Positions 36,341 through 49,353 of a stretch of DNA of 64,000 nucleotides are shown here, piece after piece. The translations under genes and the position numbers were made by a program. The notes beneath the pieces were generated by a model. The model saw only the letters and a list, made by a program, of their open reading frames with translations, searched no databases and was not told the DNA's origin. How positions within the stretch are numbered: the stretch's first letter is position 1; every line of letters starts with the position of its first letter. This stretch comes from Lingula anatina. Lineage: Eukaryota; Brachiopoda; Lingulata; Lingulida; Lingulidae. The stretch covers positions 260,160-324,159 of the forward strand of contig NW_019775383.1 in assembly GCF_001039355.2 (NCBI RefSeq), in the 5' to 3' direction.

Positions 36341-38159
36341 TTTGGGTCAGCTTTGCACATCTATATTGATTTATAACCTTATTATGCAGTCGTCAAAACA
36401 TGAGGCAGATTAGATATCGTTCCTCATCATAGTGATTTTAGATATGCAATCTCATTGTTTAACGTTTGAAAACCAGCCAATCTCTATTCTGCAACATTAC
36501 ATTGGTTTTGTGTAAGTAAATAAAGGTTTGCCATTCTGCACATTTTGTGTATCAAATAATAATGTCTGATATCAACCTCAATAATGGGATTTTTATTAGA
36601 GGCTACCGGTACCTTCCAATCCAAAGAATCGCCTTCGATACAATTTAGGGCTCCATGCGTTATAAATATATTCCTTTTAGCGGTATACCTTTTCCAGCTT
36701 TGTTGGTGTAAAATGCTTATCTTAATATAAGCACAATAAAAGTAACCACAACCCCCATTTTATAGTTTTATTTACAGGTACCACTCCGCACCCTCTGGCC
36801 AAGCATTTATTATCGATTTTGCTGCTTTGTGAATCGGTATGATATGAGAGAATGGTCGGTTTTTGATATAGCTCTGTAAATCAGTAGATAATTGAAAGTT
36901 ATCGTGAAAGTTATCATGGTACTTTTTTATTAGAAGGTTTAAGCCCCTAATTACAATGTTTCAATTAAAATAAAAAGCAAGCCTCTCACGAAAGTTTCCT
37001 GGCACCGGTTTAAATAAAATATGGTTTTAATCGGCGTTGATAGCTATTCAGGCGAGGGGAGATCTTAATTTGAAATCGATATGACAATGTTTATTTCTAA
37101 ATTATCTAAGTAGATTAGGAAATATATCCTACGGTATCAAACCTCTGAAGCAATCAACATATGTAATCAACGAAAATCGTTCGTCAAAGATTAATCTAAA
37201 ACAAAGAATGAAACTTTGACATACACGATGTGAAATGTATTGCTCAACATTTTATCCAATAGGTATTCGTTGACCTCATTGATACGACAAAAACGATAAG
37301 GGTGTTTACATATTAGTTCTCTATTGTGCAAGGATTAGATAATATACCTACGGATCAATGATATCCAAATACATTGGGGAGTAAGCAGGTTGTTTATGAT
37401 CATATTTAAACTGCATTAAAGGCTTTAAAAAAAGTCATGTGTTTTCTGTACCCCTTTAAAGATATTTGGGATTTTTATATAAGGCTGCGTACCAGATATT
37501 GTTATTTCTTTTCGAATTTAGGGAACATTTTAAGTGTGAAGTCTTTACATATTGAGATATCCCCTCAGAAAAAAAAACAGCCAAGTGGTAATATAAAGGA
37601 CGCAAAAAGATATTTTGCACGAAAGGTGTTTTGGAAATTGATAGAATGAACACAGGTCATAATAAATGATACAGATTCGTTTGGAATTGTATTTTTAATA
37701 GAGATGGTAGGAAACACAATACAAGTGCAGCGACGAGTCAAAGAATGAGAATATATGTCTAATGCCGCAAATATTCCGACTACATCGAATACATTTTTAT
37801 AAGTATTTCCATTGACACTCGCATCTCTATTATTGTTTTTTTCAAATATTTTACCCCATTTACGTCCTTTATGTATTTAATGTCCCTCATATCAGAGTAA
37901 TTGATCTGTGTCATCTTGTACTGATCAATATAAAAATAAAGATCGGTGGGCGGTATTGATCATAGTGTTTTTGTAGTTATTGGATTACTGCATTGTCTAT
38001 TGTGAAAAACAAAAAGAGAATATTCATATTTTCTGTTAAGTAAAGCAGATAATAAAAAACTACGAGAACATTGTTAATGACTATCACGGGCACATGTATT
38101 TTGCATAATTTGTAAATGTATGCATTTTTTATTTCAGAACCCTTTTTAACTTTGGAATA

Positions 38160-38165
38160 ATGTAA
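38160..38165 (+). promoter_or_regulatory. Start-stop upstream ORF before U5
   Basis: ATGTAA ending two bases before the U5 start codon, identical in arrangement to U2 (7297-7302). Confidence 0.5.
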
Positions 38166-38167
38166 AT

Positions 38168-41100
38168 ATGAGAGACAAAAAAGGTATGCTCCCACTAGTG
38201 TTTAATCTTTACTATTGGAAATGTATATTAAATTTGAGCTAAAGAATTGGGAATTTGAGTGAGAATGCATACAGGAATATTTGTCCTGTTTTAGAAAACA
38301 TTGAAAGAAGTGAATCAAATCAGTAATTTTTCTTTCAGATTGTTTATATAAATACATACATCTTTGCTTCATGTTATCAATCTGATGCACGTGCAAATTG
38401 GTTTAAAACAGCTAAATTTGTCAATTAAATTATGAAATCATACTGTAACATTTTCTAGATAATAAAGGAATTGCCAGTCCTCAAAATCAAAACGCCACTT
38501 ATGCGAATGTAGCGTACGGATCGTCACCGGATGTGAACCTTGCTCCAGCGGGGACAACAAATGTGTACGAGAGTTTAAGAATTTCTCAGCCAATCGAGAG
38601 AGGAACTACACCTCCCAAAGAGATAACTCAGCCAAAAAAGTATCAGATCAACAGGCGGTTGCTCATTGCATTGGTGATAGTAGGAATAGTATGTGCCGCA
38701 CTGGTTGCTATTGTTGCTTGGTCACTTGCCTTTAACCCTAAGGGAATAGGCCAAGAACAGGACCTGAATAATGAGAGTTTGGTTTCATCAAGGAATGGTT
38801 CAAATTGTAAGTAAAGGACAGATGATGCATGAGATTTTAAGTATTGTTGTATTGGAAATATTTGACAAAGAATTTTAAAAGTACCTACCGTCTTGGTATT
38901 TCGTTAACGTTCATTTTATCATTTACAGTATGTTTTATGCTATCAATTGTTGAAGTTGCCTTTAAGTGTATTTTAAGTATTAAAATACATTAAACAAGGA
39001 AAGGAGGAAGGGTTTTCCATTGTGAATGGTAAAAATATATATTCATTAATTTTTGCGAGAGGAAATCAACTTTTAATGTGCATGTGGCGTGGTAAACTGT
39101 TAATATCATGGGACTTGACTGTATAAATACATACACAACTGTATGTATTTCAGTGACCGACCATTGCCTAAGCAAACCTTGCAGAAATGGCGGCACGTGC
39201 GAGAACTCAGTGGCCTCGTTCCGATGTTTTTGTTCCCTGGATTACCAAGGCACATATTGTGAAAACAGTAGGTAGTGAACATGCTGTCCTGTATTCTATC
39301 AGCTGTCCATCTGGATATACGGGTATCACTGTGAAACAAATAAGGACGACACGACTAAAGCAATTCTGTCTCGATCAGAGTGCAGTATCGGTCATTATTT
39401 AAAGAAAGTTGAATCTGTGGAAAATGACTCATCTCCCTTCATAGCTGTCTGAGTGTCCCCATCCTGCACACCGTCGTTTTTTTACCGATTGACTGTATAA
39501 TTTTAAATATGAAAGTACCCAAAAAGTAGTTAAATAGATTTTACCCATCTGCAGTCTCTCATTTAACAACAAAAAAGTGCTTTTAATTTGTATGTTTACG
39601 ATTGCATAAAATCTTATATCTCGCATCTCATAGCTGTTTGATGTAAAGGTAAGAAAAATGCAGTAAATTGTCAAACGGCTGCATACATTGCTCGTTATTT
39701 CTGTTTGATAAAATCGAGGCAACGGCATTGATTTGACGTTAAGAAGCACATGTAACTGTTGACTTTCCATAGAAATAATTACCCCCACAGATAAATAATT
39801 AAGGAAATTCGTTAATGCTGATGGTCTTTAAAAACTGCAACACTTGGTGAAGAGTTAAGCTTCAACGCATTCGTTTTGCCTAAATTTATAGGGGTGGACC
39901 ATTGTCTTAGCTCACCCTGCAAAAATGGTGCCTTGTGTGTAAATTTGGCAACTACGTTTCGTTGCTCTTGTACTTCCGGTTTTCAAGGCGAAACATGCGA
40001 ATACGGTAGGTACATGCACACTATATTGTTGCTTATAAAATAAGGCTTTATATGTTGTATTAAGACAAGATATCAGCTACAGTTAACTTCATTGTTCAAT
40101 AAAGTTTTGCTCTGAACCCGGTCGTAAAACAATATTTTATAATCCAGATCCCAGGAAAATATGGATATAAGTTGACATATACTGTAATTAAGATAAAAAG
40201 ATAAAATCAAATAATGAATAGGGTATATATGTGCGGTACCTTTAAGAGTCTCGTTTCAAGATTAGACAAGATAACGAAGGTGACTAAACTAGGTCGCCAG
40301 GCGTCCGGTTCATATGGCATGTCATTATGTCTTTAATTGAAACAATGCTGATAGGCCATTGGCTCATTAAATATAATTAAACATTTATAACTTATTCTCA
40401 ACTAATTACTCAATGACATGGTATTATGTTTCTTTCCAGATATAAATGAATGTTTTAACAACCCATGTGCCATTGGTGCCACCTGTCAAAACAGCTATGG
40501 TGGATTTCACTGCAGTTGTCCTCGTGGTTTTACCGGAACGTACTGCCAGCTAGGTAGGATATCTTATGAAAACAAAAGACAAAATGGTGATATTTTTAAA
40601 TCAACCAGATTTTAGTTAGTACTGACGTTTCTTTCATTGTAACAAGACCGATGCAAACTTTACATGAGTTTGTGCATTAGAATAGCCATTTGGAGTGGAG
40701 TGAGTACAGCCATTTGTAACATTGCTTCGTGTGCGAAATCACTATTTTAATATTGTAATTTCTTGCAGTATTTTCAGTTACTGTTATATCTCTTTAACTT
40801 TAGGAATCAATGAATGTTCCAGCCGGCCTTGTCAGAATGGTGGAACGTGTGTTGACATGGTGAATTCTTATCGTTGTTTGTGTTCTGCCGGGTACCAAGG
40901 GACAAATTGCCAAGGTGAAATTTAACATTCTCCCTGTACTTTTTTTTATTTACTTGAAATGGGTTGTTCTTTACCCAATATTCTACATGTATATTATTAC
41001 GTATGAGGTCTCTGTGTATACATTTTAGTATAGTATGCGTGTAATTGGCCGCGGTCTCACTAAGTTCGGTGAACTCTGAAGAACTTTGAAGAATGAAGCG

Positions 41101-42799
41101 TAAATATTTTTATCGGTCATCGTATTAATGACATTGATGCATTTCCAATGACACTTGATTGTTCACTATTGTCAGTTCGTTGTCATTTTTGTTACAGTTA
41201 GAGACTATTGTCACAACCAGCCCTGTCAAAATGGCGCCACATGTAGGAATCAAACTTCTACGTATATTTGCAGCTGCCATTCTGGGTATACCGGCAGAAA
41301 TTGTGAATCAGGTTCGGGCAGTGTCTAGGAATAAATTTATCGATTACATCCGTTTTGTCAGAGTTTGGGTAAAATGATATATAATGCTAACGTAAAAAGA
41401 ATAGAAGTGGATTATAAATGGTCACATGTTGGGGTATGCAAAATTTGAAAACTATTTCCATCATATCATCTCTCTGACACACACACACACACACTCGTGC
41501 ACTCACGTTTGCGTGCAAGTGCATAAGTGGACCATTACTTAAAATCGCTTTGCTTGAATATTCCAGCTTCTTTGTCCCGTCGCCCATACCGTCTTGTTGG
41601 AATAAATATCAAAGGCAAATACGGTGGAAGAGTTGAAGTGTATCATAATGGAAGTTGAAAACAGTTTGCGATGAAGACTGGGATAACAATGATGTCAAAG
41701 TTTCCGTGCAATAATATCTGTTACTATATCTTTTTAATTTTAGGTATCGATGAATGTTCCAGTCATCCTTGTCAGAATAATGGAACGTGTGTTGACATGG
41801 TGAACTCTTATCGATGTTTTTGTTCTGTCGGGTACTACGGGACACATTGCCAAGGTGAAAATGTAACGTACTACCTGTACCATTTTTGACTTCAAATAGG
41901 TTGTCCTATACCCCAAATTCTACATGTATATTATGACGTATGAAATCTCTAACTGCGTATACATTTGAGCATAACATGTGTATTTGGCACCGGTGAGTTT
42001 GGTGAACTCAGGGGTGAAGGACGAATCGTAAATATCTTTATCGGTCATCCCGTTAATGACATTGATGCATTTCCAATGACACTAGATTGTTCAACATTTT
42101 CAGTGCCTCGTCATTTTTGTTACAGTTAGAGACCAATGTCACAGCCAGCCCTGCCAAAATGGCGCCACGTGCATCAGTCAAAGTTCCTCGTATTCTTGCA
42201 ACTGCCGTTCTGGATACACCGGCCGGAATTGTGAATCAGGTTCGGGCAGTTTCTGGAAATATATTGATTTCATCCGTTTTGTCAGAGTGTGGGTAAAATG
42301 ACAGATGGTGGTCACATGTTAGGCTATACAAAATTTGAATACTATATTTCAATCATATCATAAAAAAATATGAATCTCTCTGACACACACACACACACAA
42401 GTGCACTCAGTTGATAATCACTGAAAAACTCACTCTTTAAACAGATTTTCATTGAACATTTTAGCTTTGCTGTACGGATCCCTGTACCGTCTTGTTGGAA
42501 CAATTACCATTGGAAACTACAGTGGCAGAGTTGAAGTGTATCATAATGGAAGTTGGGGAACAGTTTGCGATGACAGCTGGGATAACACAGATGCCCAAGT
42601 TTTCTGCAGGTCTTTAAATCTTCCATATTCCAGAGCACTTGGCAAACAAAGTGCGTATTTTGGGTCAGGTAGTGGAAAAATATGGTTGGACGATGTCCAC
42701 TGCACAGGATCCGAATCCAACATTGCATCATGTTCTCACAACGGTTGGGGGATTCATAATTGCGGGCACAGTGAAGATGCTGGAGTTATTTGCTATTGA
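38168..42799 (+). CDS. U5: EGF-SRCR receptor formed by fusion of two units, seven EGF modules
   Basis: Exons: 38168-38183, 38459-38806, 39154-39267 (alpha), 39892-40005 (alpha), 40440-40553 (beta), 40804-40914 (gamma), 41198-41311 (delta), 41744-41854 (gamma), 42126-42239 (delta) and 42465-42799 (SRCR). They total 1491 nt (496 residues), all phase 1. Tail with YANV (Tyr20) and YESL (Tyr42), membrane span about 73-97, EGFs 122-385, SRCR 386-496. Between the first delta and second gamma exon lies a truncated SRCR exon (41567-41710) with no donor; splicing must jump it to keep the frame. Tail and anchor are nearly identical to U2, whereas the gamma-delta-SRCR end resembles U6. Donors before SRCR are weak (GTTCGG). 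Confidence 0.8.
39290..39342 (+). pseudogene. Decayed delta EGF exon in U5
   Basis: TGTATTCTATCAGCTGTCC...GGATATACGGG...GTGAAACAAATAAGG is the second half of a delta exon; the donor GTAAG has become ATAAG. It corresponds to 8971-9025 in U2. Confidence 0.7.
41567..41710 (+). pseudogene. Truncated SRCR exon inside U5 (fusion scar)
   Basis: Starts with a good acceptor (ATTCCAG) and reads [16 protein letters not shown]-type SRCR sequence, then TGA at 41656-41658 after a one-base loss in the WGTVC region. At about 41707-41712 the SRCR sequence stops and passes directly into ATAATATCTGTTAC, intron sequence preceding a gamma exon. An unequal exchange between two units would give exactly this. Confidence 0.85.
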
Positions 42800-44190
42800 A
42801 AATGCATCTCATAACAAACTGTTTAAAATGTGTCACCTCTTTTAGCTGACTGAGCCAAATGCAGAGAGTGAGAGACAAAAGTTTGACACCATATTGCTGT
42901 CAGATGAATAACAATGATTTTTCATTTTGTGTTTTGATGATATTTGGTTATGAAAACTTTCTGTCAGATTTAAATTTCAGTACTGTAACTTTGCATTAAG
43001 TGTTATGTCAGAATTAATATTTTGTCAGATTTTCTGGATCACGAGTCGGGACAAAATTTTCTGTTATTGGGATATTAAAATTTAAATGTTTACCATAGTT
43101 AAGGAATGCATGTTCCCTTTCATCCAGTGGAGTGATTTCACATAAGATATCATGCCATTGTTTTTTTTGTTTTTTTTTTTTCGAAAATCTCATTTCTCGT
43201 TTACAGTTCAGTGTCGGGTTCTCTCATCTCCCTCAGATGACCCCCTTTACTCGTCTTCGAAGCCATCCAAGCTCCAGCAGATGCCTAGTTGTCTGGCTAG
43301 TCTCGTGACCAGTCTATCGATTCTAAGCTCCTTCTTTCTTTAAGGAGTCTCACTCGGGCTCCTCCAAATCCATTTTAGCTACCCTGTTATTGCTTGGGAT
43401 GAGATAAAATAAGTTAAACCCAAAGCTTGTCGACTGGTTATTAGTCTTAAAGTTTTAAACCGCACTTAAATAGTTTTTATGTTTATAATGTCATAAATTT
43501 CCTATTATTATTGTCGTAGTTAATTTATTTCGATTTAAAGTAAGCTAGTTACTAAAACTATGGCATAATACATGTATTTTTTTCAAGTTTTGAAAATTTA
43601 TATTGTAAATAACTTTAAAGTGAATTGAAATGTATATAATGGGGTATTATCTATAAAATATAATTATATAATTATGTATTATTATTATTATCATTGCTAT
43701 TCACATCCATTTCTCTTTTAAAATAATCTCTTGTGAAATAAAAAAAGTTACAGCTACTGTAATCATAATGAATTTATGGTTACTTTTTTTGCGAGATATA
43801 TATATACTACTTTGGTGATGCAGGGGGAAATGCTGAAAATTAATAAAATGTTTAAAATGTTTGTTGCAAAGGCGGACCATCCCACACAGAAATGAACTAT
43901 TGAATCCCGTCACACGTCGTTATATGCATTGCTTTAGTTGTACACAGAGGCACCTCAACTACCGCAATCTATTAGGATTTTTTTTATCTCCACCAGAAAA
44001 GCTACGTCGTGAAAAATGTGACCGCCATCCGTGAAGCTGCTGGTGTACTATTTTTCTTGGAAAAAGAAAAAAAATCAAGACCTGACTTCTACATGTACGT
44101 AGCTCCGATTTCGGAGTAAATCCCCTTCCAGAAAAATAAGCAACCGCTCTTAGTTGCAAACTTTTTGCAACGTCGTATATTTTTCTCGTC

Positions 44191-44316
44191 GTTTGTGAAC
44201 CAGGAAGTAATACTGCTTAGTTTCAGCGTGGGAGCGAACGTGTTATTGTCAACAAACGTGCACATTGTCACATTAGAAAAAAGGCTGTTTCAAAACACCA
44301 CTTTGCAAACGCACTG
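44191..44316 (+). promoter_or_regulatory. Promoter/untranslated first exon block, probably of U6
   Basis: AGGAAGT (44202-44208) and GTCAACA (44248-44254), 46 bp apart, ending CACTG|GTAAGTA (donor at 44317). The next plus-strand start exon of the family is U6 at 51916, 7.6 kb away, against 0.6-2.6 kb in other units; the minus-strand AA15 gene lies between. Assignment to U6 is inference. Confidence 0.5.
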
Positions 44317-45475
44317 GTAAGTACAATTATTATGTTTTCCAGATTTGGAATATTTATTTATATACTTCGATAGATCTCACTTCACAATTGTGCAGCTATG
44401 GTGCTCCACATTTTAAAGTTAAAAATGTTGACGGGAATTTTAACAATGTATGTTCGTGAGTGTGGATAAAATGATTGTTCTTATCACAGCGATTTTAGCG
44501 ATATAGTCATTTCTTTGTTAAACCTTTTAGAAAAAGACAATCTTCATCCTGAGATATGACATTGGTACACCAGTGACATTTTACTTATTAAAAACTAAAG
44601 TTGAGAATATTTATATCAAATTATTATGAGGCGATATCAAGGGGAAAGTGCACCTTTTGATGTATCTATATGGTAGACTCTTAAAGTAAGAGATAGGCTT
44701 ATAATTATGGAAAAGAGAAATGATAGCATCATGTGAGACTTCTTCTCTCCCAGCATACCTTTTTACATAGCAACATCAGGCTCTTACATTTCAAAGGAAG
44801 CAAACGCTTTTTAAATAGTTTTAACCGGAGTGCAGTGACGCAATTAAAGTTTTAATACCTAATTCTTTATTTGTTTATTGTGAACATTTATCAAACTTTG
44901 CTCCAAAGGAAAATGATTCTGATTTAGTAGTTTGATAATAACAACTTCCCAACGAAGGTATTTAGGCAAGAACGACCTAGAACTCAGGATAAATAATTGA
45001 GATAAGAGTTGAAATAACGTGTTTCGCCAACACGTTTTTGCAGCAGGCAGTTTTTGACCTCGTGAAAATGACAAAACCGATAAGAAAGTTTGCTTTCTAG
45101 TCTGGCCCCTTCGCTAATGTGCAGGTATATTAGATAAGACGTTCACTTACGGGTCAACAATATAAAGTACGAAGGAGCGTTTATGGTTATTTTTATGCTG
45201 TTTTTAATTCAAAGTTCGTAATATTGAGACAATTTTGAGAAAAAACAGGTGATTGATTCTTTTATACATCATCTAACTTTCTTCTAAAACAATAGAAATC
45301 CAATTGACATCAAATTCAGCACCGCTGCTTAATAGTAAATTCACACCATGTATCTGGAGAAGCGCTATCACTCTCATCTACCGCTCTAGTAGTGCTACAA
45401 ACAATTTTGTTTTACCCCTAACGCTGTGTGTTTAACTTGAGTGTTTGATTTGAAGCATTTTATTCCTGGACCCCA

Positions 45476-45532
45476 CCCCCCGACCCCCCCCCCAAAAAAA
45501 AAAAACAAAAAAAAAAAAAAAAAAAAAACAAG
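45476..45532. repeat. C-rich then A-rich homopolymer tract
   Basis: Runs of C followed by runs of A broken by single C bases. Simple sequence; indel accuracy is likely poor here. Confidence 0.85.
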
Positions 45533-46093
45533 TTCTTAAAAAATAAGGGTATTTATTTGAAAAAATATATGACAAACTGATACAGGATGAATATCAAAGT
45601 AGCATACAATGTATATCCTTTGGTATTTTAAAATACAGATATTTAAATTTATATAAAGATATATGTATATCAAAGTTCTTTTCAATCATAAAAATAGAAT
45701 GCTGTATTTTCTATATCCATAAAATAATATTAAGAAAGTTAATTCACATCATATTCAAAATTTAATAAGTTGTATAAAAGGAGAAAATTTTAAAAATCCC
45801 TCACAAATTTTACGAGAAAACGATTTGTCAGAGCACTGATTGCAAACATAAGCTACGTTTAAGGACGGAAATGGTCTGCTTTAAGTAAATGTCTTCCCCA
45901 AATTTTATGTTAAAATAAGAAGCCTTACATTTATGCAAGAATACCTGAAAGCAAGCCATTTTGTTGCTTTTGAAATTTGTCAAAACTTTCAACGATTAAT
46001 AATATATATGGAATGATGGGATTCGATTTCAATGCTCTTTCGATTCATGCATAATCGGCTTACTTAAAAGAGCGTATACTTGGAACAAGCATG

Positions 46094-47870
46094 TTATGCA
46101 GAACAAGCACACATAGTAGGGGGACAGTACACTGGGAAAGCATTACAGCTGGTTGTGCACCATTCGTTAATTCCGACATCTTTGTCATAAGGTGGGACGG
46201 CAACACAGCGAACCTTATCTGGCAGTTCATCAACTGGAGTGCCGGTCTCGGGTGAGCTTGCTTCATCATCTTTTTCCGTTTCAACGGGCGGCGGTGGACT
46301 GCGACAGCTGCACATAGTAGGGGGACAGTACGACGGTACAGCATTACAGCTAGTTGTACACCACTCGTTGACTCCAAGATGAGTGTTATATGGTGGCACG
46401 CCCACACAAATCAAGTTGGATGCCGCCGGTGTGCTGGACGAGACAGTGGCGGTTGTTGTGCTTGAGGATGCAGGCGCGGTGGTGGTAGCCTTGCTTGATG
46501 TGGGAATGGGCTTGGTAGTTGTACTTTTGGTTGCTGATGTGGTTGTGCTGGTAGGTACACTTGATGTGGGAATTGGCTTGGAAGTTGTGCTTGTGGTAGT
46601 TGGTGCGGTTGTGCTGGTAGGTACACGTGTTGTGGAGACGGCTGCAGTGGTTGTGCTGACAGTTGACGCTGTTGTGCTAGTTGTGCCAGTGGTAGGCTTT
46701 GCCGTCGTGGTGGACGGCACGGCACCATTTTCGCTAATCTGAATATCTGCACAACCGTAAAATTCTTCCTGGTCATCTGTGCCCCATGAGTTACCTGTTT
46801 ATAAGAAACAAACAAAAAAGGTAAGTACAATTGATGGGCTTTACGGGCAACTGCCAGAATTAGCTGATTGCAAATTATTTTAGCTGCATGTTTATTATTG
46901 TTGTTGTTGTTCATGGCTAAGGACATGCGTACTACGTGAAGATAATTCCAAAATACATGTGATAGGGCTACTTACCTGTGTGGTATTTCCACTGGAAAAC
47001 ACAGTGGTTACAGAGGAGGTCAGATGGCAAACGAAGTCGAAGCTCAAACACTTTGTTTTCGTCTGTGTTCACTTCCCATCTTGTCCCGGAGCCGTCGGCA
47101 AGTTGGAGAAGATGCTGATCGAGACACTCGTGCGTAACCTGGACAGAAGGGTCGTCATTGGGACAAATGCGGAATTCAAACCACCCCTTGTGATTGGCAG
47201 TCAAGTCGACCTCTGTGGTGAAAACTTGCCCCTTTTTGTAGTAACGTGATGTGATTCCAAAGTCATAAATCCCGCCGTTTTCGTTAGCCCTCGGTGATGG
47301 TTCGTCCCACGGATCCCCGCACACGCCACATTTGCCGCCGTTGCGCTGATATTGTCTCTAAAAAGAGAATGAATACTTTTTTTTAACTAATTAGGCTAAG
47401 ATGAGGTTAGCAATTAATTGTATGGTTTAGATAGCTCAATTATTACAGAATTTTAGTGCGTTTTGCCAACTATTCCTAAATATGCAGAGCCGTGAGAGAG
47501 AGAGAGAGACGTCCCCGCTTTCCCTTTAGAGAAAGTACTCCAAAGAATAATTATCAAAGCATAATATATAGATAATGAATATACATGAGCTCCATCCAAC
47601 AAACTAGGAAACTGAGGATGTAAGGATATAGATTATAGATTTTGACTTATGCAATTGGTTATGTTTACATTTAATATCTTATGAAATACTCACGAAAACT
47701 CCTCCACAAAAAAGCTCGTTGTCGTTGTAGTTTGGTGTCACTAAGTCAACGAATTCTTCAAATCTCCACAGACTAGATCGGGATGGAGGCTCAATCAAGC
47801 GACCATGGCCAAATACACTTGGTAAGGCGTTAAGTGCGAACGCCAGGGTGAAATACAAGCTCATCAACAT
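46094..47870 (-). CDS. AA15-type lytic polysaccharide mono-oxygenase with two C-terminal Cys modules
   Basis: Three exons on the minus strand: 47694-47870, 46976-47357 and 46094-46794 (1260 nt, 419 residues, stop TAA). Residues 1-21 are a signal peptide ending VFG, so His22 becomes the mature N terminus (HGRLIEPPSRSSLWR), the first ligand of the copper histidine brace. The second is His115 in TANHKGWFEF, and EEFYGCADI (196-204) supplies the axial aromatic. Cysteine motifs CGG, GGKCGVCGDPWD and CNHCVFQW fit family AA15. A Thr/Ser-rich linker (213-312) leads to two six-cysteine modules (316-350, 383-417). AA15 enzymes oxidatively cleave chitin or cellulose and are secreted; remodelling of chitin or food digestion is likely. 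Upstream in-frame codons lack ATG, so the start is well placed. Confidence 0.9.
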
Positions 47871-47964
47871 TGTCGTCTCTTCCAGTGATACTCTACACAA
47901 AATACTTTTGCTCGGTAGTGTCTTGCTAAATTTCTTTTTCTGGGTTGACTGGGGTAGTTCAGCC

Positions 47965-47972
47965 CTTTTATA
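47965..47972 (-). promoter_or_regulatory. TATA box of the AA15 gene
   Basis: TATAAAAG on the minus strand, about 95 bp upstream of the start codon, placing transcription start near 47935-47942. The receptor units have no such box, so this gene is probably controlled separately. Confidence 0.6.
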
Positions 47973-49353
47973 GCAAATTTAAGTGACACATTGATAAGAG
48001 ATATTAATTTTTGGTGATTTGTGATTCAGACGGCACCATAAATCTAGGTGAGTTAAACGTGAGTCAAATAACTGAAGATCAAGGTAGCCGTATCGCAATC
48101 AGCGAGGAAGTGACACATGAGATCTGGTCTATGAAGTCGTGGACAAGACACTGAAGCGTGAAGTGACCATAGCATCACGGAAGTTCACCCTCAGTTGGAG
48201 TCAATTCCGTTTTTATTAAAACTGAATTTAACTGTGCACACAACCCAGATTCCTCTGTATTGATTTTAAATCTGGCTGCTTATATCAAATGAAAGAGGCT
48301 ACATGTGTTAAGCCGTCAAACTATCGGTCAGCACAGGAACATGAATCACTCATGTTCATATTTCCTTGTTCATCTGTGTGAAGAGATATCTTCGTTACCG
48401 CTTAAAGTATTCATCTAAATAAGCTAATTTTTTTTAATAAATAAGGCTCCTTTTATATGTTAAGGGTATGTCACGTATTTTATTTTTCGATCTTGCATTA
48501 AGTGGAGGTAGCGTTAAGGGGAGGGGGGGCAATTGCCAAGGGTCATCTCACCGTGGACCGGTAGGGTCACCATAGATCTTATCTAAAGAAGAAGTGGTGT
48601 TTATTGCCATGACTGTCTCGCTATCGTGATTGATGACAATTTTGATATCCAAATTATAGTTTCATGATATTTGTTTTTAGATTGGTCACTATGCTAGTCT
48701 CGTCATCAATGACGTCAGTTTAACCTATCGTATATATCCATCAAGTTGGTGATAATACCAACAATCGATGTTATGCTTCATGAATCGGGCATTTTCCTGT
48801 GATAAGAAGAGAGGGGAAGTTTACGTTTCAGGGTTTGCTGGAGTAAAGGTGGTGCAAAAAAAATACAATTTAACATCTTATTCGGACAAAAAGCCACGAG
48901 AGTGCCGTTGGCTTCCGATACGGCGACTTCTGTCTCCCGTGACGGAAATGTTTATTTCGATGACAAACCTCATTAACATATTTGTCTCCAGTTAATAGCC
49001 GTGCCAATCATTATAGAGCATGCGGAACGTAGTAAAACAATATTTCCTTATTTGTTTGTACTTATGAGGTCTGAAATCCTAAATGTTGAAATGTCAATTT
49101 TAATTAGCCTATCTCAATGATGACGCAAATTTGATAAGTTGATCCACAAAGAAAAAAGACGGGTTATTAAAAAATTCAAAGGAAGCTATCGGTCAAAATT
49201 AGGAAAAAAATATTTCAAGCATTTATTGTTCATAAAAACTGGCAGTTGGTAAGTCAAATGATTTGGTTACTATCGCCAGGTAAATCATGACAGGTATCCG
49301 CGGTGTTTTGTCCAAAATTGGGTGGCGTCATAGGACTTCGTGCGGCGGATGAG
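47973..49353. other. Spacer between the AA15 gene and its truncated relative
   Basis: I see no gene, RNA gene or clear repeat here; only AT-rich sequence with short random ORFs. Confidence 0.5.

Larger units (their letters stand above)
31860..38167. other. U4-U5 intergenic region
   Basis: U4 3' flank to about 32.9 kb (with a 23-base A run near 32031-32053), a Harbinger-like insertion (32896-33963), a relic gamma exon (34350-34417), the U5 promoter-like block (35820-35890), and an interspersed repeat at 35985-36340. From 34.75 kb it is collinear with the region upstream of U2. No other gene is supported. Confidence 0.6.
42800..46093. other. Region downstream of U5
   Basis: U5 3' flank (to about 43.9 kb, like 24.1-24.9 kb), then the U6-type promoter block (44191-44316) and AT-rich sequence. 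A C/A homopolymer tract is at 45476-45532. No coding exon is supported. Confidence 0.6.

Noticed and set aside
39429-39788. 119-codon minus-strand open frame in a U5 intron
   Set aside because: Lies between confirmed plus-strand exons, with no domain and ordinary intron composition.
46383-46742. 119-codon plus-strand open frame rich in Val/Gly
   Set aside because: It is the antisense of the Thr/Ser-rich linker of the AA15 gene; the minus-strand gene has splice sites and conserved motifs.
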